Positions 12,300 to 30,459 of a stretch of 64,000 nt of DNA are shown in pieces. Source of the stretch: Cyclospora cayetanensis (taxonomy: Eukaryota; Apicomplexa; Conoidasida; Eucoccidiorida; Eimeriidae). The notes under the pieces are model-generated. The model saw nothing but the letters and a program-made list of their open reading frames with translations, was not told the origin of the DNA and made no database searches. How positions within the stretch are numbered: position 1 is the stretch's first letter; each line of letters begins with the position of its first letter. The position numbers and the translations under genes are program-made. The stretch covers positions 1 through 64,000 of the forward strand of contig NW_020312149.1 of assembly GCF_002999335.1 (NCBI RefSeq), written 5' to 3'.

Positions 12300-13860
12300 A
12301 CTTTACCTATTAGCTGATTGAAGTTTCGTGGTTTTGTTCATCCTGCTCAACTGGCTCCATATAACCAGGCAGGACGTTCGAGTCGCAGTAGGCTCACCGT
12401 ATTTGAATGTTGATTCCTCATCCATCTTCATAACGTGGACCATTTTTCTGCAGAACAATGCAGCGTAATAGGCTTGGTGGAGAGCAGACCTGATAAATAG
12501 CAATTAAGGCGATGAGGGAAGTGAAAAAATAACGTCACTGTTCGTGTAGGCGTGGCTTTGTTACACAGACTCGCCAATAGTCCCTACTCACCTAATGGTA
12601 AGTTTCAGAACGTCGAAAATTCTACACATGCTCTCTGGCTTCGGCGTCTCTCATGATACGGCCTTACAGCGAGGTATTTTGAGCTTATCGCCAAGATGGT
12701 CTCCGGAGCGCTTTCGCGACGCTGTAGTGTTTCACTACCGTACAGCGAAACCGCTCTTGTAGTTAATGCTTCACGGCTTCTAACAACACAGCCCATTTCT
12801 TATGCTGTTGACCCCCAGGCACCCGCCGTTATTGCACAATCCGAAGAATGACAACCGGGTTAGGCAGTACAAGTTTGAGGCTGACCTGCAGCCATTCAAT
12901 ACAACGCGCGGACTCCGTCGTCTGAACGTTCCGTCTTTGCTCTGCAGCACCAATTTGGGCAAGGCAAATGATCGTGTCCTCTTGTTCCACGGCGATATTT
13001 GCAATACCGACGGCAATGTCTTACTGTCGCTTTGGTGTCGTGGGCTCCGTCCGGCGGCAGAGGAGTATGCACTGTCGTGCGCAGATTGTCAGTAGCAGAA
13101 GCCGGGCATCCCTTCCAAAGGTGGCGTTTTGCAAGGCCTTCTGAGTCCTGTCACGCTTTGAACCGATCTCACTGCGGACTTTATTGTTGAACTGCCGAAG
13201 GTCAAGGGTCATGATAAAATGTACGTCGCTGTCGAGAGACTCAGCAAAAAGGCCCATTTCAACTCTTGCTGTAGGCCTGTCAGAGCTCAGGAAGTTGCTT
13301 GGTAACTTCAAGTGCATCCCTGTGAGTTCTACAGACTCCCCAGAAGTAATTTTGAGCTCGGGGTACCTTGCTGGTTTGCCCTTTACGTGCCGCCTACGCA
13401 TTTGACTATAATATGACCTGAGCGTACCACCGAGAGGCCACTAGGCAGAAAAAGAGCTCCAGCCGCACCTGCAGTATTTGAGACACTGCGCATAGAACAA
13501 TACGGTCGCATAGCTTGATTTTCATCCTCATGTTAAGTGGGCTTAGAATTTAACAGCGCAGTTGAAGACCGGCTGCTCCCCCGCATCCCCATGCTACACT
13601 TAGAAGCACGTGTCGGAACCGGGCCTTGACTTCGTGGTTTGGGGTTCAGCAGCCATCCTTGGCAACGGAACGAGTCAGGGAACAGCCAGCCAGTGCAAGC
13701 AAAGGGCTGTGAAAGCTTGAGAGAGACATCATTGACTATACTAGTTGGAGTTCGGCTGTGTATTTCTAGCCTGGGCATTGGCTTCTCGTGTATTGATAGT
13801 CTCCTAAGGGTGCATTGAAGCTTACTGGAGGAACACGCCTGCGTCCAGGCGGCCATTACT
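12300..13860 (-). mobile_element. Decayed Ty3/gypsy fragment, element A2 (gag-protease-RT start)
   Basis: A second, separate copy lies upstream of element A in the same orientation. In minus-strand order there is a zinc-knuckle-like segment (FACTGW..PDSFRC, about 13,690). A retroviral-type aspartic protease follows near 13,236, where LDSDVHFI..DLRQFNNKVR matches the usual LDSGA..FI..DLARQFN pattern with the catalytic DSG changed to DSD. The start of reverse transcriptase comes next (RRRSQRACVEFSTF, 12,610; canonical KKDGS.R.CVDFR.LN), then a palm relic near 12,460. The copy stops near 12.1-12.3 kb, where element A begins, so it was probably truncated by A or by deletion. The plus-strand frame at 12,802-13,095 is a shadow. 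Confidence 0.6.
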
Positions 13861-14424
13861 CCCTTGAGTCAATACATTTCTGTTATCGCTTTATCTAGAG
13901 TTGAAGGTGGCACAGAAGTATCAGTACGGGCTTCCATAAGAAGTTTCGGGACTCCCTCAATCGTTCGCGGAGTTCGCTGCGCAATCAAGTGAATCGCGTG
14001 TAGGCGGAGAAATACCCAGAGAATTCCATAGCGGTACTGGCTTCTAGAAATGATGAAGCTTCTAATTTACAGCTCTGTCTAGTTCGCACCTGTAGTTGGC
14101 ACAAACGGAATCCTCCAGCTTTTTAGAAATTTTCTTGCCCTAGCGCCTGTTCTGCTGATTATAGCTAGCTTTATCCAAAAATAGTGCTTGAAATGTGTCC
14201 GAGTATTAATTTTAAGGTGTCTTCAACACCCGGATCTATGCGCAGGCACTTTAGGGTACTTGCTTATGCGCCTTTTGGGTTTTGCAAAGCGACTGCGCTG
14301 CGTGACTTGGGCGTGTTGCACATTAACCTTGCTCTGCGAGGGGTGAAGGTACTGTTAAACGAGTGGTTGTTTGATTTTCCTCACACATTCTTATTAGGAC
14401 TTGTTTTCTCAGAGTAGGAGGTTC

Positions 14425-14700
14425 ACACATTTCAGCACTCTGAAGACAATGAACAATCTCAGAAGAGGGGTCGTGTTTGCTTGGTTCTTCGAAGGCTGCT
14501 GGCTTCTGTGTGTATGTGTTTTTGTTTCCGTCAAACTCTCTGTACGGGTTTTTGTACTCTTCGCTTGCTCATTCGTATTTTTCCTGTTTTTGCTTTCCTG
14601 GAGAGTGTGCGAATGCTCGAAATGCTTAGAGGGTGCAGCAACGCGCACCGTAGCTGTCCTTTGCCATTCATATCGGAATTCTGGGGGGCGCGATCAAGGA
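14425..14700. repeat. Diverged dispersed repeat, copy 2 (gypsy-associated)
   Basis: It aligns with 60-505; the block CACATTTCAGCACTCTGAAG matches CATATTTGAGCGCTCCGACG there, and both end with GCAGCAACGCGCACC. It sits at the upstream (5') side of element A2 in minus-strand sense, about 0.6 kb before the first Gag relic. That fits an LTR or leader. The open frame over it (14,401-14,727) is explained by the repeat and is not called. Confidence 0.45.
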
Positions 14701-15930
14701 ATGGAAAAAGCCTCTCTTGGAAAGTAATCGCCGCCTTATCCTAGGCTTGTACGTACTCTGAAGTCCAGCGGTTTCCAGAAAATATTGTAGATGGAGCGTA
14801 TAATGTGCCAGTTTCATTATGGGACGCAACGTTAGCACAGCTAGGAGCAAATTGATGGTTTCGAGGTTTTGTCAGCGCGTCTGACCCATTCAGTATTCAA
14901 AAGTATGCGCGATTCTCTTCCTGGGTAGTGTTTATGCCTAATGTGGCCTCTAACACGGTCAGTTTCCACCCTACGCGGCAGACCTTCGCTTTGGCCTTTA
15001 GGAAGTACATCAAGCTGATTGAGATGCTCGGTCCCAGATTTAAAAGGTCTTAGTTGCACTTTTGCTAGTGTCAGATCCGAAGGAAACAGATGAACAGTGC
15101 CCTGGGGATGAGGAAGCTGCTCAGTAGAACGGCCGTTTGTAGCCACACAAACCATTGAGAATCCACTCATGGGCTTGCACATGCAACAGCTGCATTCTGA
15201 AGCGGCGAGAAATTCTATAAGGCAAAAAAGTGCAGGATTCATTGGCTGATTATGCCACTAGGAATAAAGTACAGAATCCGAATAGAGGTCTTGCTGCCTA
15301 CCAAGGTACTGGAAGTGCAACGAAAATGATGTAGCAACAGCAAGGCAGACTCCAAGAGCCGCAAAAAGGCACGAGTGTACAGCGAATTCCTCTCAGAACA
15401 AGGAATCTTACGCCTTTACTAACACATTCGCCCTTGCATGTATCGCAGTTCGGCACAGTTGCCTTTGTACTTCCCACTCATATGTTTGGCTTCCAGTAGC
15501 CGCAATACCGCCACCCAGTACACCCCATGCGTCCCTCCTTCTGCTTTAACCTGTGCTGCACAGAACCTTTTAATCGCTTTAGCAAGATATTTGAGCACTG
15601 TTGGAGCAGTGCCAGCCTTCAACGCCCCCTAAAGGCCCGGTGCTGCATGCCATCCGTTACTGCATACCGGCCCCGCGGACCGCCTGTGTTGCGGCGTTTG
15701 CTGCCGTCTTTGTTTGAGAACAAACTCTTTTATCTCCAGTGTCAGGACTGCTGTAACTGCTTCTTCAGGTGAAGCCTCTCTCAGACAGCGGCAACTCCCG
15801 CCGCAGCCATTCAATCGCCAGGGAAACAACTAGAAGCACGGTTCCACCTACAGGGGAGCAGCAGTGGCAGCTTCCTTGTCCACAAATAGCTGCTGCATGC
15901 ACTAGCAGCAGCAGCAACAGCAGGGCCGGC
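14701..15930. other. Intergenic upstream of the m-AAA protease gene
   Basis: No coding signature was recognised up to the first ATG of the protease at 15,931. The protease frame is open upstream to about 15,769 but that segment has no ATG. It may be 5' UTR, or part of an exon reached by an upstream splice (TTCTTCAG just before 15,769 resembles an acceptor). Confidence 0.4.
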
Positions 15931-23527
<7,597 letters not shown>

Positions 23528-25547
23528 CCTCTAGACTTCACCGCTTCGTACACTATCAGCTGTATGCACCCTCAATAGTAGTGTTGCCCCGCCAGAGCAA
23601 CGGGCTGGGGGGACGGGGAGGGGTGGAGGGATAGAAGCGGTGTGGCGGTGCCTTTTATTGGAGTACCCAGCTCAAGGCCTACATGCGCCAAAATATGGCT
23701 GCACACTCCCCACGTTTTCCCACTCCTCTACCCGGTGCTCGGGTTTGCCTTCTGCTGATGAGCTAATATATATATATATATACCTTTTTGCTCTGTCTGC
23801 TCGACAGCCTGGCTGCACGAAAAAGCTGCATGACACCCTGCCGCGGCGGTTCATGGTGGTCTTTCTCCCCCGCGCCATCAAGTGCTTCTTTATGCAAGTC
23901 GCCTTCCATGTCTGCCATTTTTTCCCGATTCTTCTCCCCGCAATTGCGTCGCTCTCCCTGGCAGCTTGTTTCGCTTCGCGCCTTTTTCTGCTGCGTTAAT
24001 GCCTCGGTCTCTTGCACGGCAGGCAGAAGGCAAATACAATGATGAACAAACAGAAGCTTATCATTTAGAGGAGCAGCTCGATAGAAGCAGAGGTAGGAAG
24101 CGTTCTGGATTAAGGCGATTTCGTAGGACACCTGTGTGCTCGATTGTTTGGGGGAAGCATGGGGGACAGGGCAGCAAAACGCCGCTACCATCTATAGTTC
24201 GGCCTTTATGCCGAACGCAGACTGGAGCCCGCACAGCAGCTGCAGACAAAGGGGGAGCTGCATCTGACTAAGTGCTTAACCTGCTGCAGAAGATCGTACA
24301 AAAAAACACTCACCAATAGCTATGTTTCTTTAATGAAGTAACACTTTCATGCAGCCGTAGGTGCAAAATGTGCTCAGTCCAGTGTGCAGCCACCTACGGG
24401 GAAGCCGGAGGCGCTTTGCCGTTAGAGATAGCCCTACATAGGAGGGTAAACATAAAATAGTGAAGGAACCACAGCTCGTGAGGAAATGAATGGTACCGCG
24501 CCTCATGGGCCCTGTCACGAGATCCGCGATTCTTAAGTTAAAAGTACAGCTCTAGGGAAAGCAAGGAGCTTTCCGTTTTGAGTGCTGCCTATCCACTCTC
24601 TTTGCGGTCACCACCCCACTTGGTTTGGGGATGAAGAGGGGGAGGAGAGCTGGGGTGTACGCCCTGCACCCTTTGAGCATTTGAAGCATATGCGGCCAAC
24701 GCCAAATTGCAGCTTAGCGCGCGATGCCCATTTTCGTGGTACGAAGCTAACTAGTCTGGTTCTGCGGTAGGTCGCCTGTGCTCGCATCCGGGCTCTTCTA
24801 TCAATACTTACCGATACCTTAAGGACTGCCCATGTAGTGGACACTCTCAAAGCGTATGTTGGCGGACGTGCGCGGCACGCCAGGGGACTGTGGGTGAAAG
24901 CGGATTATTTTTTGGCGAGGGAGAGGAGAACACACCCTGATGTGAAACAATAGGAACACTTTCAGCGCCCTCTTCTCGGAGTTTCCATGCTATTACACGT
25001 TGCTCTCTGGCTTGGCAGCTCCTACTTTTTCCTGGAGTGGGAGACGTGCATTTACGCGTGGTAAATGCCAGACAAGCGCGAATGCGTCCTGGAGGAACGC
25101 CGAGACCGTGCGACAGAGATCCTCTACGACGGCTCGACAGTTACGATCGCGGCATCGCCTCAGAGCTAGCTCGACAGGTTAAAAACTCATAATGCGTCTT
25201 TTCATCCACAGAGGGATGTTCTGCGCACGTGGGTTTGCAAGTGAATCTATTTGAGCACCTGTAGTTGAGGCCTCCGCTCTCCCCCGGCCTGTGAGGGGCC
25301 CCGCCCCACACGTGGGCAGGACACCGAGCAAGACGCATAGCAAAACAATGTTTGTAATTTTGCAAAGCATTCTTGAATGTAGATTCCTCTCACTTGACCC
25401 TCAAGCAGATCCCCTCGAGGTGGGGTGTATCCGCAGCGCCTCCGCTGCTGAGTCTTAGAGGCGTCACCGCATCTGCTTCTTCTGTTCTTCTGCTGAGTCC
25501 TCCTCCTCGTGGTGACCGAAATCTGCATTTACTCAGCCTTTCGCTCC
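23528..25547. other. Intergenic between protease and helicase genes
   Basis: This 2 kb holds a (TA)n run at 23,764-23,782 and otherwise nothing recognised. A 34-codon ATG frame at 25,063 has charged, protein-like composition (PDKRECVLEERRDRATEIL) but no family match and no clear splice partner. It might be an unrecognised exon or small gene. Confidence 0.35.
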
Positions 25548-28008
25548 ATGGCGATGCGTTCACGCCGCCTTCCGGGGGCTCTTCCAAAAACACGGCACTG
25601 TCAGAGTTCACCGAAGCGGAAGAAAACGCAGGCAGAGGAGGCCGTAGATGGGTCCTTGAAGGCTTCCGACGCTTCTGAGACCGCAGCTTCCATTCAGATC
25701 GACGACGTCGAGTCATCTGGTGAAGATGACTCGGTGGAGACGCCAGAAATCTCTGCCGCTCCTGGCACGGCCTCAGCATCCGTAGCCACAGCCTCGTCCA
25801 CTTTCGGTTCCTTAGGCGTCTGCCCGTCCCTCTGTGCTGTCTTGCAGCATCTCTCTATCTTAGAGCCGACTCCAGTGCAGCGCGTTTCTCTCCCTTTGGG
25901 GCTTTCGGGACACGATTTCTGTGCGATCGCCCCTACGGGTACCGGCAAAACTTTGTGCTACTTGTTGCCAGTGCTGCAGCGCCTGCATCAGGGCATAGGG
26001 CACGCCTTTATGGCTTTAGTGCTGCTGCCTGCACGGGAGCTTGTTTCGCAGGTGGGGGAGCAGTTTGGGGTGTATGGACAGCACCTTGCCCTCCGCTGGG
26101 TGGAGGTGACCGGAGGGAGGGACATGATGATTGAAGCCACTGCACTGCAACAGCAGGCGCCGCATGTGGTTCTGTCGACTCCTGGGAGACTGGCGGACTT
26201 GCTGCAAAGAGAGAGAGGCGTAGCAGCGGCAGAGGAAGCAGCTGACGGGGTAGACGCAAGCGAATGTGAAAGTGGGGGAGAGAGGGGCAATGACACAGAG
26301 GAACGGAAGACTTTCCGAGCGTCGGTCAGGGGTTCCATTCATGAGCGGCTAGGAGCTGTTGATTGCTTGGTATTGGATGAAGCCGACAGACTGTTGAGCG
26401 AGGAATTCGGCCCCGATTTGGGATTGTTGCTGTCTGCGCTACCTGCTGCTGCGTCGGGGAGGCAGACCCTGTTGCTCTCTGCAAGTCACAGTCCTGCGCT
26501 GCTGCAGCTGCAGCAGGAGTTTGGTGACGACCGCATGCCGTTGCTGCATCCCGAGGCAGCAACAGCCTGTCCTCCCCAGCTACAACATCGCTACATCTTT
26601 GTTCCGGCAGCCATGCGGGGAGTCTACGTGCTGCACTTGCTGCAGGAGGAGCCATTCGTCTCCCAGCGTGGCATCGTCTTTGGGGGTTCCGTGCGGCGGA
26701 CGCAGCAACTCGCTACAGCCCTGCAGCAGCTGGGGATCGCATGCGTTTGCCTGCACTCACTCTTACAGCAGAGGCAGCGAGTTGCCGCTCTCTCGGCGTT
26801 CCGTAGCCAGCACATGCGTCTCCTTGTTGCAACAGACGTTGCAGCGCGGGGCTTGGATCTCCCGAATTTAGACTTCGTCATCAATCTGCAGCCTCCTAAA
26901 GAGCCAGAAGTATATGTGCACCGCGTTGGTCGCACTGCTCGCGCTGGGAGAAGGGGAGTTGCGGTCACATTCGTGGTGAGTCTTACACAGGCACATCGGA
27001 GGCCCCTTCTGTACACGTAGGGGGCCTCCTGTAGGGTTTCTGGGGAGTTCTATGTGGGTGCATCTCAACAGCGGAGCCTCTAGGGGCCCTTAGAGAGGGC
27101 CCCTCAAAAGGGCCCTCTCTAAGGGCCCTGTCTTGCGGACTGCATGCGTTTCTCTATTGGGCATGAATCCCCGTTGCGCTTCAGCCACAGCTCATTTGAA
27201 GACGTATGGCTTGCGCTGCTGGCAGACGGCAGTCCTTGAGGATGAGATTGGCGGCTGGCAGGGGTCTACGTACTATGCCCAACTAGGCCTTTGTGTTTGT
27301 GTGTATGTGTGTTGGGTGTGGTGCGTGGGATGTGCAGGACCCTGTGGATGTTGCCGCCCTTCACCGCATAGAGGACTTCATTGGATGCCGACTTCAGGAG
27401 CAGCCGCTCTCCCAAATTGGTAAGACAGCTCCTCGAAAGGCCGCAGGCGGAAAGTAGGAGGGCTGAGGGTAGACGGCAGGCGAGAAGCAGAGCGAATGGG
27501 CAGGAAAAGAACATAGATGGAGATCTTCTACAGAATGAGCTAGATAGACAGACCTAAAGTGCCGTACAGGCGGATAAACAGAGGCGAGGCGAAATGCGGT
27601 TGATAGAAAAGATTTTGGCTCCTTTTGTTTGAAGACTTCTGTGTGGAGCTTTTTTGTCTTGGGTTTAGTATCCTTATTGCTTCTTTTCTCTCCGTGTAGC
27701 TGCCGCTTAGTCGAGTGACTCGTTCTGTGCGTCCCAAGGATTCACAGTTAGCATGCCACTTGCCACTCCACGCCTGCTCCCCTGTGCGTTTCTAGGTCTT
27801 GAAAGATGATTCTCTTTTTTTGCTGTGGCCCTGTCTGTCTCTCTCAGGTCTAGCAAAGAAGGTGCGACAGATGCTGGGCGCGGAGGCGCAAGCGCTCGAT
27901 CGCTTACGCCTCAATGGCTTTGAACAGAAGGCGGAAATATACGAAACTGCGCAAAAAGAATACCGGAGGCTTAGGCGGGAGAAGCGGAATAGAGCTGAGG
28001 GAATGTAA
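25548..28008 (+). CDS. DEAD-box RNA helicase, DDX49/Dbp8 type, 3 exons
   Basis: Exons 25548-26975, 27338-27419 and 27848-28008 join in phase to 556 residues. The ATG at 25,548 is the first in frame. After a short acidic, Ser-rich leader come FGSLGVCPSL and the Q motif PTPVQ, motif I APTGTGKT, Ia PARELVSQV, GG, Ib TPGR, motif II VLDEADRLL, motif III SAS (canonical SAT), motif V VATDVAARGLD and motif VI HRVGRTARAGR. A charged insertion of about 35 residues sits between Ib and II. The C-terminal exons (DPVDVAALHRIEDFIG and a Lys/Arg-rich helix KVRQMLGAE..RREKRNRAEGM) match the Dbp8/DDX49 tail. The yeast and human members act in nucleolar 40S ribosome assembly, so a nucleolar ATP-dependent helicase role is inferred. 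Introns are 362 and 428 bases. Family certain, DDX49 orthology likely. Confidence 0.92.
27084..27128. repeat. Perfect 19-bp inverted repeat (hairpin) in helicase intron 1
   Basis: The left arm at 27,084-27,102 reads GGGCCCTTAGAGAGGGCCC. The right arm at 27,110-27,128 is its exact reverse complement, separated by a 7-base loop (CTCAAAA). About 60 bases upstream, GGAGGCCCC and GGGGCCTCC form another inverted pair (27,000-27,027). Related GC-rich palindromes occur near 42.1, 46.15 and 46.63 kb. Confidence 0.9.
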
Positions 28009-28499
28009 GGGAGGCATATTTTGTCCGAACCTGTTTTGCTGCGGACGTGAGAGGACCCAGCCCAAAATGGCATTTTTGAAGACTGGGAGGACGTGGTTTT
28101 TTCCTAAAAGGGCTCATTTGTACCCTATACACGGTGATATGCTACACATAACCCTCAGGTACAGTGGGCATCATTTAGGGATTAGGGGATACCTGCAGAG
28201 TTTAGTGTCTAGGCTTCATCAGGAGTGTGTAGGTGTGTGCAGTGCGGTTTCCGCTTATTTGCACATGGCATTTGACTCATCCTCGCTCCTGCTCCCTCCG
28301 CCCCGTCCGGCCTTGTGCCTTCTCCGCCACAACGCGGATTATTAGGGTTTTACGGACTTCAGGGGCTGGGAATGGGCAGGGAATGAGGTGAATGTCGCAA
28401 GTGCCTAAAGTACCAAAACAAATAGCGAAAAGCAAATGAGAGGGAGGGCGATTAGAACTTGCTTCAAGCTGTAGATGAACCAGATCATGTGATCCAAGT

Positions 28500-30280
28500 T
28501 ACATGTTAGATCAACACATCTATTCTGCGGCCGCCCGCTAAGGAGCCCTTATTAAAGAATAGCAAAACAGGGCAATCTAACGAAGTAGCACTGAAGACTG
28601 CCAAAGTTGCGCAAAAGGAGGCAACAGGGAGGTGTTCTGCTGCCGCCAACGGCTGGCCAGGGGTTTGGAATACTGGGAAGAGCAATGGAGTCTTTCCTTT
28701 GGGGAGCCAAACCCCAATAGAGTGCCAGGTGGTACAAGCAATACAACGCGATGAACAGGTGCCTTTTGTTTCAGCGACTGTATGCCAGTTAACACGGAAG
28801 CTTTGCCAACAATCTTCAAAGGGTGAAATAATTGCAGCTGTGCGTCTAAAGACGTGCGCATGCCTCAGCATAGCGGTTATTGTGAGGGTCGGGGAGAGGC
28901 TGACGACGGAATCGTTCCGCGCTCGTGTGACTCTTTGGGAACCTGCAGATGATCGCGGTGCTGCTTTAACTAGCCGCATGGGATGCGTGCCTCGAGTGGG
29001 CAACACTCTACAAAGCGTGCCTGCTGCTCTTGTGTTGTGCTGCATGCTGTCCAACTAGCATTGAAACGGATTGTGTTTGCAGGTCAGAACTCCAGGAAAG
29101 GCAAAACAATGGGCACATCAGAGCCGCTTCCAAGCTTTTAAGCCATCGATGTATTAGCACAGAGTAAGGGATGGGTGAACCATTTGGGCTACATTCTATG
29201 AACTTTACTTTGTATTACTACGCATACCCTAGAGAGCACATAGAGCACCTGCATTGCCAATTTTTTTTGAGCTATGCCTGTGAGAGCACGGTGCTGCAAC
29301 GAGTGCCATGTGACCAGTGAGGGGGTTGAGCGGGGCTCCGTCTCCTTAGTGCTCATCCTTGGCTCCTTCAGCAATGATAAAATGCTTTTGGAGGGTGAGT
29401 GGCGTCAAGAGGAGGACTTTAGGAGGGTGTGTTAAGCAAGAGCAGCGTCCCTTCGGTATGCTATCCTCCAGGATTTAAGGTGACTCATAAAGCTCCTACT
29501 GAAATCATAGCGTGAAGCCGACACCGAAGTGCCTCTCAGCCAGAAAGTTCACAACATCTGCACCGGCAGAGATCAATTCTTTAAACAAATGCTCAAAATG
29601 TCTACTTTGTGGGGCGCAAAATAAAACCCAGCACATAAGCCGTGTGGCCCACGGTCCACACAGCTTGGATTATGAGCATAGTTGCACGAAAATATTGGTT
29701 TTTAGCAGGTTTTACTTATATCAAGAGAAGGAAAGAGCCACCTGCAATGTCTTGGAGTACGCGAATCTTTATGGAAAGTTGTGGGCACCCGCCTGTAGAT
29801 GCTGACACAGGCAGCAGTCCTTCGTGGAAACGCAACCCTGAAATAATTTGCGCTTGCCTTAATGTTCAAACCTACACTATTGTACGACACTTACTAAATC
29901 CATGCCAAATGGAAGCTCTTGCTAAAGACAAGGGACAACGAGCACAGCCCCTTGCACGATCCAAACCCCACTGGAAAACCAGCAGTGACCTGCCGACCCT
30001 CAGGGCAGCAGTCCCAATTGAGCCTAATAAAAGGTTCCAGAGCCACATGCAAGCATAATTCAAGGCACATCATTGAAGCTTTTCTTTACCACTGCTGGCC
30101 AGAACAAAAATATGCTCTTGGTGCCGCCGTTTCTCCCGAGTCGTGGGGAAGACCGACATAGACATTCACTTTGTTTACTTTGTTTTGCATTCTTGAGTGC
30201 CCGCTACCTGGGCCTGTTTTAAGCTCCTTTTGAGTCCCTTTGGGTCTGCTTCTTTGTGACGCGGATGGCCGAATCACTCT
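28500..30280 (-). mobile_element. Decayed Ty3/gypsy retrotransposon, element D (RT end, RNase H, integrase)
   Basis: In minus-strand order: the end of reverse transcriptase at about 30,190 (VNVYVGLP and TREKRRHQEHIF, matching the VYxDD..EEH..H region with the Asp pair lost). A tether relic LWNLLLGSIG follows at 30,040. RNase H relics run 29,950-29,560, notably KPAKNQYFRATMLIIQAV..FILRPTK, which follows the canonical L.PAE.NY..E.LAI..A..F.L.TDH pattern. An integrase zinc-finger and linker relic lies at 28,700-28,760 (HRCIACTTWHSIGVWLPKGK, cf. C..CQ..K...PKG.L.PL). Frames are broken by stops throughout. The 5' half is absent: the relic stops about 180 bases before the ABCG start codon. It fills most of the space between the helicase and the transporter. 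Confidence 0.6.
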
Positions 30281-30459
30281 ATGTGTCGGAGAAGCAGAAT
30301 GCTACTTCCCCATCGCTAGCCATAGGGTCTTTGTAGTGCGCAAATCCTGAGTAATGCACACCTCTCTCTAGTCGCTCTTACATGCAGATAAACTGATTTT
30401 TGCCTATTTTCAGTAGAAATTGCAAGTATTTCAGGCAGAGGCTTCCCCAATTCTCAGCC

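Noticed and set aside
12802..13095. Plus-strand 97-residue frame
   Set aside because: Lies opposite the protease part of gypsy element A2 and has no family signature of its own.
14401..14744. Hydrophobic, Cys-rich plus-strand frames
   Set aside because: They fall on a dispersed repeat also found at 60-505 and 54.4 kb; not conserved as protein between copies.
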